Origin: Membranipora membranacea
Taxonomy: Eukaryota; Bryozoa; Gymnolaemata; Cheilostomatida; Membraniporidae
DNA length: 64,000 nucleotides
Reading direction: 5' to 3'
Assembly (NCBI GenBank): GCA_914767715.1
Contig: OU612073.1
Span: 19,716,001-19,780,000 of the forward strand
The position numbers and the translations under genes are program-made. The notes under the pieces were generated by a model, which saw only the letters and a program-made list of their open reading frames with translations, did not search any database and had not been told where the DNA came from. Shown here piece by piece: positions 23,997-35,400 of this stretch. Positions within the stretch are counted from its first letter, which is position 1, and the number at the start of each line of letters is the position of its first letter.

Positions 23997-24049
23997 CACT
24001 GTCAGCAATGAACTAAACCTTAGTTTAGTTTAGTTCATTGCTGTCAGTG
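23997..24049. repeat. 22-bp-arm hairpin in intron 1 of the esterase-like gene
   Basis: Arms 23997-24018 and 24028-24049 pair at 21 of 22 positions with a 9-base loop; the core CAGCAATGAACTAAAC is perfectly inverted. A smaller perfect hairpin with ATCAAGGAGT arms lies at 24548-24577. Confidence 0.85.
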
Positions 24050-24261
24050 TCTATGATCCTTAACCCCGTGGGAGGAAAGTCACAACACCACTGCTACAAT
24101 AATAATAGCACTGCTACCACAATAATGTGCGTTTCCCAAAACTAATATCGAATCCTAGCAATGGCTTAATAACTTGAACATTGATATAAGATATCCTTAT
24201 CCATTAATATCAATTACTTTCAATTATTACACATTCATCATTAAATTGACTGTGACAGAGT

Positions 24262-24505
24262 CAGTCAGTATAATTCTAAATTTCTTAGTCTGATTTCGAA
24301 TATTGCTCTAATTTTATAAACAGCGTGTGGCCCGGTTTCAACTGATTTCCACTTAAAATCGTGATGAGATGCTGCTAAGAAGGTACTATTTTACTGAAAG
24401 TGTATTCAAAGTAGGTATACCTTTTTAGTACCTCGTTAGTACATTCTTATCACAACTTTGAGTGGTAATCAGTTGAATCTTTGCCACAGGCTGTTCATGA
24501 ATTAG
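24262..24505. mobile_element. Palindromic MITE, family A, copy 1
   Basis: ATTGCTCTAATTTTATAAAC followed by AGCGTGTGGCCCGGTTTC on the left is inverted on the right (ACTTTGAGTGGTAATCAGTT ... GCCACAGGCTGTTCATG ... TTAGAGCAAT). The same element recurs at about 42915-43100 and at the right window edge. It is non-coding. It lies in intron 1 of the esterase-like gene. Confidence 0.75.
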
Positions 24506-25637
24506 AGCAATAATCTAAATTAGGCTTAGGACCTCAAAGATGATACCATCAAGGAGTAACTCCTGTCACTCCTTGATACCATAAAGTTGATTCTGTGACG
24601 ATCACTTTGAAGTGTTTCACAGCCGAACATGAGACAATGTGGTGAGGGATAAGCTCTTCCTTATACCACATGTTGTTGACAGTAGAGCGGTTTTTTTGTA
24701 AGGTGTGAGATATGCCGAGGCCCCAGTGGCAGATTTAAGATTTGCGAGACCTACTGATGTGAAATCTTGGCAGGGAGAAAGACTTGCTTTATCCACTGGA
24801 TTCGTATGCACCCAGCGGAACTTTAAACAAGGAGGTAAGAGGACGAGCACTTTAATATCTTACTATGCTTACAGTCACTTACATTTTATGTGCATAACAA
24901 TGGCCTCCAAGCAGTACATTGGTACATTAACGTAAATTAGCATTCCTTGACTCTATCCTAATGCATAATGGTGGGAGAGAGACATCAAAGACAACTGGTA
25001 TCATATGTACCCTGGTGCAATGGTGAACTTATTACCATCGTCATTATTGTTACCGTTCTAAGTATCATTCTAATACAAATGGGATACACAATGGAAACAC
25101 AAATATGTACCACTCTCAAATTCAGAAGTTTGTGTACCATGTTATATATTATAACTAAATATAAATGTTTGTGATGAGTTTATTGTGAGTACTTCACGAT
25201 CACATATCGATATATTTTGTGTTTGTTTTGTAGGTTACTATGGCAGGGAGGACTGTTTGTTCCTGGATATTAAAGTACCCGGAGGAGTTCAAACAGCTCA
25301 GACACTTACACCTGTTATGGTTTGGCTACACTGAGGGTCATATTTTATGTGGACAGGCTCTAACTATCCAGCCACTCCCTTAGCAGTACATGGTGACGTC
25401 ATAGTGGTCACACTTAACTACAGACTCGGTATATTTGGGTTCCTCTCTGATGGTGAAGGTTAGTGGAATCACTGCAATACCACAGCAGGCCATTCATGTT
25501 GTTATGTTGCTTTCACACAGATTAAGATTTCAGTTACCTTTAAAAAGCAGCCATAGTTCAGCGCCATCATAGATTTTCATGGGTTTATTGCTTGAGTCAT
25601 TTCAATAAGCATAAATGACTTTCATTCAATTTATTGA

Positions 25638-25790
<153 letters not shown>

Positions 25791-25853
25791 TAGAAAAGCG
25801 GACTCTTTAACAGGGCGATTCAGATGGTGAGTTTTTGTTATGATGAGCGTCAT

Positions 25854-26195
25854 AATACCCGACCTCAACTAACATCTCCTGTGTGACACCCGTCCTCAAC
25901 TATCATCTCCTGTGTGACACCCGACCTCAACTATAACACACTGTGTGACGCCCGACCTCGACTATAACACACTGTGTGACGCCCGACCTCAACTATCATG
26001 CGCTGTGTGACACCCTACCTCAACTATCACACACTGTGTGACAACCAACCTCAACTATCAAACCCTGTGTGACACCCGACCTCAACTATCATACCCTGTA
26101 GGACACCCGGCCTCAACTACCAGTGCCTGTGTGACACCCGACCTCAGCTATCATCCCCTGTGTGACACCCTACCTCAACTATCATCTCCTATTTG
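25854..26195. repeat. 31-bp minisatellite in intron 4 of the esterase-like gene
   Basis: About eleven diverged copies of a 31-bp unit built from TGTGTGACACCCGACC and TCAACTATCATCTCC. Confidence 0.9.
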
Positions 26196-27194
26196 CTGCA
26201 TCTATCTTTGTCTCCAGTCCGTTTTGTTGTGTATGAAACACTTCCAGATCTTCCGTGTTTATTTTATTACAGTCGACGGGTCTCTATCCGAACTTTGCGT
26301 GGTACATGACCGGGAAAAAGTCACATGAAATAAAACAATTGTTACAGAGAAGAACAGGCTGCTGTAAGGAAACTCTGTATGCTTGTTTATTTGGTATGAC
26401 AGAAACTGAGATAGGAAATATGGCTATTCAGTTAGAGTCACTGATCTCTGGTCCTTTATGGGTGCCAATATCAGACAACAGCTTCTTTGCAGCAGACATC
26501 AATGATGAGAAGTATAACTTCCCCAACAGGTAAAAGAGTAGAAAATTTAATTAGGTGTTAAAAAACACTAAGGAATTCTTACTCCTCTTGGGTAACTTAT
26601 ATGAATGGCTATCTGCTGCCTCTTTCTGCGTAGAAGTTGTCTTGACAACATCATTGTGGGCACAACTCTAAACCACAAAACAAGGATTAAAGACAATAAC
26701 AGGGCATGGCAAGGCAATTTTGCCAGTTATATGAAAACATTGAGAGGGTTTTTATATTCATACAAATTAATTTATAGTATCTGACTTTTTTATAACAATT
26801 CACTTAGAGACAAAACAATTTATGTATGTAGTGTTGATCTGATGGTCGGTTTAGTTGGTGAAGTAGGAGGGGAAACACTGTACTTTGCACTAAACCAAGG
26901 ACAGTCCAATGGTATCACAGAGGCTGCAGCTGCTAACCAAGTCAATTATGCCTGTGCAAGGAATGATGATCCTGCTGCCTGCTGCCTGCTACCAAAACTT
27001 AAATCAGATTTATGAAATAAGTGAAGCAAAGGATGATCGAGAAAGGGCAATCAAACTAACTAGGATGTGGGGTGAGACTATCAGGCTCTTATTAAGTCAG
27101 CATCGACTTATAGTTTGATTTATTGTTGATGGTGCTTGTCACATCCTGGTATCTTGAAACATTCAGTATGATCCATTCATTAGAACTGTTACTA

Positions 27195-27336
27195 TCTCCA
27201 ACTATCTCCAACTATCTCCAACTATCTCCAACTATCCCCAACTATCTCCAACTATCTCCAACTATCTCAAACTATCTCCAACTATCTCCAACTATCTCCA
27301 ACTATCTCCAACTATCTCCAACTATCTCCAACTATA
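27195..27336. repeat. 10-bp tandem repeat (ACTATCTCCA)n
   Basis: About fourteen near-perfect copies of ACTATCTCCA in intron 6 of the esterase-like gene. Confidence 0.95.
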
Positions 27337-29161
27337 TGTGGTCTTATGATGAAAGTGACACATCAATTTGAAAATGTTGTATGTTAAATTAGGTGTGAGT
27401 TGTTGAATAAATGGCTTAGTTACTGTTTTACAACATAATTAAAGACTTAACATCTGATGTCAATATGGTTCACTTCATAGGAGAGATAGAAATGAATTCT
27501 GATGCTGTGAAAGAGTTGAGAAGTCACAGTTTAACTACCAACAAAACCTACGCTTACTACTTCACCGAGAACTACAACCCACCTGCTGTGAATCTTCGTT
27601 ACACTCTACCGGACTGGGCCAAGTATAGTGCAACATCTGAAGATCAACTACCCTTCACTTTTGGTAATATTTACTCAAAGGAAAAACCATCAGTACTTCA
27701 AGGTAACGATATTCAGGCTGCTCAAATGTGACATAAGGGTTGGTTACTTAATCGACAGCTTATATTAGCATTTGGATGTTCACTCTGTTGTATGATCTCA
27801 TTTCTACAAATTCACACCACTGAAATAACTATGATTGATACCAGATCATAACCACCACAGGAAAACATTGAAACAAAAGAAAGAATTCAATTTCCATTCT
27901 TATTTGTTAAATAGAATACATTGTCAATGTTCCTGATGCTAGTACAGTACAAGCTTACATTGACGAACCTTCTGAAAGCGACAAATCCTTTACAGATTTG
28001 ATGATATCTATGCTGACCAACTTTGCACAGTCTGGGTAAGCCCTTCTACCTGTATCAAGAACAACACCAAACTTTACTCAATCAGTTTTGCAAAAATGAA
28101 ATAAATATTTGAGTGGTATCTTTTCCGTTGTGAGGTTGTCACCATGGCATGTATATTTTTTTTCTGTGTCAATACTGATATGAAAACAATCATGGTGTAC
28201 ACTGTTTATTGGCTTACCTGAAATTTAAGATTACTCATAAGTTTAAATAAAATATAAAAAAACTGCATTGTTGGCCATATGCATATAATCTGGAAATGCA
28301 TACGAGAGTTTTTCCTACCTCCCTGACCTTCACTTGTGATGTATGAAGATCATCTATACCCTTTTCTTTGTTTTCACGTCTCTTAGCAACCCAAATGAGC
28401 CAGTAGGACTTCTTGTCGGGACACCTGAATGGCCACTCTTCTCCAGCAGCGATGAGACATTCATGGTTCTAAACCGTAATAATCTATCATTGGTATCTAT
28501 ACCAGACAAGGACAGATTAGACTCAGTATTGGCTGGATTCCGTGAGGAAAGAGTGGAATGGCTGTCCAAACAAACTCCCTCTGGTTAGATTTTCTATGAA
28601 CACATGATTGTTAACAGTACATGAATATCCTGAGCCTTATATTGTGGATGAGCATATGACTGTGACAAAAACTTACAGTAATTACACTACAAAATTTAAT
28701 ATTTCAAAGATACCGAGCCTCTTATCTCAAGTTAATGATTGTTTGTAGCGTATGTTTTCTTAAGATATACGATTCTCAAAAATCCACCAGGTTTTCTATC
28801 TGGTCAGAGACTCCCACCTTCACAAGAAAGATTTATAGTTTGAGCAAGGTTCAGTGTAGTATGAGCTAATACCTGGTTAGATTTCGCTTCGTTTAAATTC
28901 CTGTTAATCTTGCGACCCATTGAGGAGTTAAGAACTGTTATAGTTACCTTTTTTTCTCTTGAAGTGCAATTTGCAAAATTTGAGATTGAGGTCTGGCTAG
29001 ATACCCAGGTGTCTAATATAATGTGTTTTGATATTTTAGAGAGCTCCTCTCTTTCGGACTGTGAAACGCCAACAACTGACTCTGGAGTGATCAATGGAAG
29101 TAGCAGGTCTTATATCAATGAACTCTTCATAGTTGGAATGATGATGACAGTTTGGAACTAA

Positions 29162-30189
29162 CTCTTTTAGTTTACCACATGCAAATTATATCAGGCTTTA
29201 GTTTGGCACGAAAGTAAAGCTATTTTTATATCACTGGATTAATTAACATTTTTTTGGTACACATTAGGCCTATTTAACTTTTTTAACACAGCTTTTCTTT
29301 ATTTTCTTGTGAATGAAGATTTTATACTTCTACAATAGTGCTACTGAGTAAGATATATGGAGCACATAGCCACTCAAAATTTTATGCATACAGTACCTTT
29401 GTTGATTGTTTCCAATTTCTGCAAATTAAGAACAAATGATAACTCATAACATCAGACAAAATTGATATATAGATATATACATATGTTTATATATATTATG
29501 AACTTCTGTGGTGAAATTTTGTATAGCTCTTCTGGGCAAGAACTATTGATGGTAGAAAGAGTACCTCTATTAAGGGAAGGTAACTCTCATTCATAATATA
29601 CCTACAACCCTCCCTGCCTACAATATGAACAGAATCAAAAAGCATTTTAAAAAACATGAAACAAAAAACAAACAGAGATAGCTGCAAGAGTTTTTTTCAA
29701 ATTTTTTGATTAATTTTTAACAGTTTCTGCCATCAAGTATAAGGTCGCAGTTAGTTTTACTGACCATTCATTGCCATATCGTTTATTGTGGAAACTAAAA
29801 TTCATATACCATCCATACCACATTAGGGGAAACTTACAATCCCCCAGCTGGTGATACCCGGGTGATGTGCACCCTCCCTTTGGGGCATTCACCCTCCAGG
29901 ATTTACGCCTCCCTTGTCGATTATCCCTAATCTACAGCCCTGTATTGCACATCTCGATCCCATTCCCTAGTTAAAGGGAGCTCTTCTCTTACAATAGCTG
30001 ATCCAACTTCCTCAAGCCTGCGGGCAGAGTTTACTGGCTGAAATTAGGCTTTCACTACTCTGATTTGACCTTCGATCTTAGCCAGTCTAATACTCAACTT
30101 GTTAAAATTAGATGAGCTAAGATCAGTCCATTTCTGTTTTAAATCTGTTTTATAATAAGCAGTTGTAAAACATAAATTTTCTAGACTGC
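29162..30189. other. Intergenic, nothing recognised
   Basis: AT-rich sequence after the esterase-like gene with short open frames only. A less AT-rich patch around 29850-30030 shows no recognisable protein or RNA gene. Confidence 0.5.
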
Positions 30190-30197
30190 CTTAGGCC

Positions 30198-31086
30198 TAG
30201 GGGTGGAACGGATCAGGGTTGGGCACCCTCGGATCGGATATCGGATCGGTCTATAAATTCAACCTCGGATCGGATCAGGACCCGGATAACGCGTAAAAAG
30301 GCTAAATTTACCAGTCACAGCAGCTCTTCTGCACCATAATATACAATTAAGGTCATTGAATACATGGATAAACACTGTCAACAATCTCTACCCTAATTTA
30401 AATGTGCACATATCAGCTTGGATATAATTCTTTACAGGAGCAACTTATCACTCAAACAGTGCAAGGATCACACAAACAGAATATTTGAAAAGATCATTTA
30501 ATGAGTGCTAAGATCTCTTGACAACAAGAATTTGTGCATAGGCACTCAATTTGCCAGGATCACTCAAACCCCGATGTTAAAACAAACTCCCTGCTCCTAT
30601 GTCCCAAACTCTCTGCTGTGATTAGGATAGGAATTGTCCTCCTACTTTGAAAAAGCAGAGGAGGATAATTACTTTGTTCATCAAACTAGACATTTTGTTA
30701 CAAGGATCATCATTGGACAAAATTATGTCATATGTCACAACGATCTGAGTAAAGATGCTTCTATCAATTTCAGCAGAAAAAACACATCCATCAAATTTAA
30801 TCAGCGACAATATAGATAGCTATGAAAATGAGATAGGTATTGAATGCATACTGATCACCACTGAGTGCTTTCAGCCAAACACAATTATCTTATCTGAACT
30901 ACAAATTAATGACTATCATACTTCCTTCCTTGTCATTTTCAATGAGATAAATGATGCTCAGTAAGTGTTGAAAACGTATCAATCATCTCGGATCAGACAT
31001 AACACATATCCGATCAGGTTTGTGGTTGGATCCGAGGTCAAATATCCGAAATTCAACTCCAACCTCAAGAGGTTGTTCCACCCCTA
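30198..31086. mobile_element. Non-autonomous hAT element, 889 bp, 8-bp TSD
   Basis: The left end TAGGGGTGGAAC (30198-30209) is inverted at the right end (GTTCCACCCCTA, 31075-31086). Perfect 8-bp direct repeats CTTAGGCC flank it at 30190-30197 and 31087-31094. TIR sequence and 8-bp duplication are both typical of the hAT superfamily. Subterminal GGATCGGAT/ATCCGA motifs are repeated at both ends, as expected for transposase sites. The interior has only short frames and no RNase-H-like or hATC domain, so it would have needed another element's transposase. The undamaged duplication suggests a fairly recent insertion. Confidence 0.93.
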
Positions 31087-31199
31087 CTTAGGCCTACTGT
31101 GTTTTTGAGTCAACATGTTATTAGGTTTATAATAATAATACACTTATTGTCATTACATAGTATTATATAATTATAGCAATAGTAATATTAACATAATAT

Positions 31200-31540
31200 T
31201 TGATGTTTTTGAGTTTTACCCATGTTTAATCATTAGACATTGTGAGTCTTATTATCAGTCTCAAACTCTTTGAAATCATCTGTACTGACCTTCACCTTTA
31301 CACTATATTTCACAAAGTGACATGTCAAGACTCGAAAGAATCCATAGCCTATGTCTCAGGATAATAATACCGGACATTGAACACTATAATGAGAGAATTT
31401 CTATCTGTGGAATTGATAACCCTCGACAACCCTTGAGATATAAAAAAAAATCAATCCTCATATCATTATATTTTACATCAACTCATCCCTCAATCTATCA
31501 AAGACTCACATGGGCGCAACCTCAATTAGTTACATGATCA
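31200..31540 (+). mobile_element. LINE reverse-transcriptase C-terminal fragment
   Basis: The frame reads MSRLERIHSLCLRIIIPDIE then YNERISICGID and later LYFTSTHPSIYQRL, matching the LEKIQRSATRIILPD...Y.R region of CR1/Jockey-type LINEs. It is 5' truncated and diverged from the other two RT fragments in the window. Confidence 0.65.
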
Positions 31541-31544
31541 TCAC

Positions 31545-32478
31545 TTTACTTTAAAATTCTATTTTTAAGATTATCTTGATTCTTTTTCTATTATTTTCTT
31601 TTTAATGGAATAGTCTCATTTGTCGCCTGTGTGACTTTGATCAGCTAAAAATAAAGTATAAGTACACAAATTAAGTAACTGAAGTTGATGTGACGTTATC
31701 AGATGGATATAAGTGAGAAACTTCAGTTAAATGTATTTGATCAATGAACTAAACCTCTAATGAACTAAATGTGATTTAATTACCTGGTAATATTATAATT
31801 GGAGCTACAGAAGCCTTAAAGCCAATGGCTATAAAGTAATGCCAATGAAGTGATGCCAATAAAGTTATAAAAATAAAGTTTTAAAAAAGACAGTTAACCA
31901 AAGCTATTTATTTGTGTTTGCAATATTGGATTGTGTGAACTGTGATGACCTTGTAGTTTGCATCTGATGTCATTGTGGGCAGGATACTGTGATGTCATAA
32001 CGCAATGTCATGATCGATGTAACAACAATGTGCCTAGTTATTGTGCAATTTGAATGTTAGTAGAATTAACTCTGCAACTCAAATGCTAGATAACCTCTAG
32101 AACATAATTATGCATATATGATAATATTTCCTGTGCTGTGAAAAAATATCAGTATTCCACTATGCCTTCATATGGTGGTAAGTTGTCACATCACTAATTT
32201 ATTTATGCAGCTCTCTGTTGACTAGAGTTGTAACTTGTGACTTATCACCCTATAACTTGTTGTAACTTGTTGTAACAAGTAACTTGTTGTAATTTGAAAC
32301 TCATAAATTGTGGCTGGCAAATTCTCCTATTTCTGAAGCAAATGATTTGAGAATTAATTAGATAAGCATTAAAAAATTATAATTAGTGTACAACACAACT
32401 TCCCCCTCCATGTTAGACCTGGTGAGCAGATGACGTTTTTCATAAGATACCTCATTATTAAGGGGCTTTTAATTCTGT
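31545..32478. other. Intergenic, upstream of the repeat-rich gene
   Basis: No coding signal. Local direct repeats occur (AAAGCCAATGG / AAGTAATGCCAATG near 31815-31860, and TAACTTGTTGTAAC near 32230-32290). This presumably contains the promoter of the next gene, but no core element is convincing. Confidence 0.4.
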
Positions 32479-35400
32479 ATGACAGATAAGAAGCCCACAC
32501 ATACAGTGAAACCTCGTGGGATGGATGATCACGTCCGTCGTATGAAAGCGCTTAGAGGAGAGCCGACTGCGCCTGTTGATACACCGAAATATGCAACAAG
32601 GTTCAAAAGGCAACTAGAGCTGTAAGTGTTTGATAGTTTGAGAAGCTTGCTCTATAAAAATAATTAATTTTTTCAGGCAAACATCGCTTAAGGTTGATTG
32701 GCCTTCACTGATTTAAATTCTTCACTAAAGCAATCGCTGACACCAGCATTTATAGTCGGAACATCAGGTTGGATGAGCTGAGAAAGGCGGAACTTTTTGT
32801 ACTCTCTTTTGTCATTTGTGATAAATTCCATGACTTATGCTGTATTATTATTTATTGGGTACGAATTTGCAGAGCCAAGTTGATGGCTAAGCCAGTTAAG
32901 AATATTACATCTGCTGTGAGTACATGGAAAAAACCCTGCTCTCCTTGTGAAGGGAGGCCGGCAACTGTTCTTCTCAAGAGAGCATTGCTCTTTCCAATAG
33001 ATGGTGAGAAAATGTATTACTCTATTAGTAAAACCTTGATTGATCGCTAAATATGACGGACTGACAGGCATTATCAATAGTACAGTTTAACTAAATAAGC
33101 TTTTGATATTCACAGTGTGATCATTGGTTGAGTATCTCTCTTGAGTTAAAAAACAGATGAACATGCATATATTTTCAGGTAAATATGAGCAGTCTGCTCG
33201 TGAAAAAGTGAACATAATTTCTCCTTGCACTCAGAGCAAAGCTAGAAGTTGTGACCAAGAGAGTACTTTTAGCAAAGCTAGTACTAAGAGTCGAGATGGT
33301 ACTATGCGCAAAGCTAGTACCCAAGGTGGAGTGGGTACATTGAGCAAATTAAGTAGCCGCGAACGAGAAAGTGCTACGAGAAAAGCTTGTATCAAGGGCC
33401 GAGATGGTACTGTCAGTGATTCTGGTGGTTGTAAAGAAGAAAGTCCTATGAGGAAAGCTAGTATCAAGGGCCGAGATGATACTATGAGTGGATCAAGTGG
33501 TTGTAAAGAGGAAAGTTCTATGAGCCAAGACAGTACCAAGGGCCGAGATGGTACTATGAGTGAATCTATTTGTTGTAAAGAAGAAAGTCCTATGAGTAAA
33601 GCTAATATCAAGGGCCGAGAGGGTACTATGAGTGAATCCAGTGGTTGTAAAGAAGAAAGATCTCTGAGGAAAGCTAGTATCAAGGGCCGAGATGATACTA
33701 TGAGTGAATCAAGTGGTTATAAAGAGGAAAGTTCTATGAGCCAAGACAGTACCAAGGGCCGAGATGGTACCTTGAGTGAATCCAGTGGTTGTAAAGAAGA
33801 AAGATCTCTGAGGAAGGCTAGTATCAAGGGCCGAGATGATACTATGAGTGAATCAACTGGTTGTAAAGAAGAAAGTTCTATGAGTCAAGACAGTACCAAG
33901 GGCCGAGATGGTACTGTGAGTGAATCAAGTGGTTGTAAAGAAGAACGTTCTCCGAGGAAAGCTAGTATCAAGGACCGAGATGATACTATGAGTGAATCAA
34001 GTGGTTGTAAAGAGGAAAGTTCTATGAGTCAAGACAGTACCAAGGGACGAGATGGTACTATGAGTGAATCAGGTGGTTGTAAAAAAGAAAGTTCTCTGAG
34101 GAAAGCTAGTATCAAGGGCCGAGATGATACTATGAGTGAATCAAGTGTTTGTAAAGAGGAAGGTTCTATGAGCCAAGACAGTACCAAGGGACGAGATGGT
34201 ACTATGAGTGAATCAGGTGGTTGTAAAGAAGAAAGTTCTCTGAGGAAAGCTAGTATCAAAGGCCGAGATGATACTATGAGTGAATCAAGTATTTGTAAAG
34301 AGGAAGGTTCTATGAGTCAAGACAGTACCAAGGGACGAGATGGTACCTTGAGTGAATCCAGTGGTTGTAAAGAAGAAAGATCTCTGAGGAAAGCTAGTTT
34401 CAAGGGCCGAGATGATACTATGCGTGAATCAAGTGGTTGTAAAGAAGACAGTTCTCTGAGGAAAGCTAGTATCAAAGGCCGAGATGGTACTATGAGTGAA
34501 TCAGGTGGTTTTGAAGAAGAAAGTTCTCTGAGGAAAGCTAGTATCAAGGGCCGAGATGGTGCTATGAGTGAATCGAATGTCTGTAAAGAGGAAAGTTCGC
34601 TGAGCCTAGATAGTATCAAGGGCCGAGTTGGTACTATGAGTGAATCAAGTGGTTGTAAAGAAATAAGTTCTCTGAGGAAAGATAGTACCAAGGGCCGAGA
34701 TGGTTCCTTGAGTGAGTCAAGTGATTGTAAAGAAGAAAGTTCTCTGAGGAAAGATAGTATCAAGGGCCGAGATAGTACTATGAGTGAAGAAGAAAGCTCT
34801 ATGAGCATAGCTAGTTTTCAGGACCAAGATGGTATCATGAGCAATGCTAGTAATCAGGGTCAAGTATATACTTTGAGTGAATCCAGTAGTTGTGAACGAA
34901 AAGGTTCTATCGACAAAGCCATTACTGAGGGCCAAGGTGTTACTACGAGTGAATCTAGTGGTTATGTTGAAGAAAATATAGTGAGCAAAGCTAGCACTCA
35001 GAGCCAAGATGTTACAATGTGCGAAGCTAATACTAAGGGTCGTGATGGCAAGAGTAATAAAAATCTTAGAGTGATGGCCACTTCAGGCGGCAGGTGAGTT
35101 TAACGCAATGTAGTAGCTTTATGATATGACTCGTCCTTAACTGGGAATTCTTGAGTATGCACTGTGGGATTCCTTATAACATACATCCGTTTCATAGGCT
35201 GCCCATATCAAGTCTTGTCTGCTCAGCCTTCAGCACGGTATTATTCTGAATGTAGAATATGTAACTATATTCATTCATATACAGATCGTTTGTTTCCAAA
35301 TCTTGCTACCGCTGACTGCCCTCATATGAAAATTTCGATCAATTCCCAATCCGAAGAACATTTACAACATAAAGCAGATTATTTCTTACTCTTTACACTT

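Noticed and set aside
25332-25334. In-frame TGA read as selenocysteine in the esterase-like gene
   Set aside because: The position is the conserved Gly of the HGG oxyanion loop, one base from GGA, and a TAG and a frame shift follow. No family precedent for selenocysteine there.
32768-32830. Extra coding exon beginning GTTGGATGAGCTG in the repeat-rich gene
   Set aside because: No good donor follows, and exon 1 joins 32873-33003 in frame without it.
33231-35007. Long antisense frames opposite the repeat exon
   Set aside because: They mirror the coding repeat, have Leu/Ser-only composition and no splice context.
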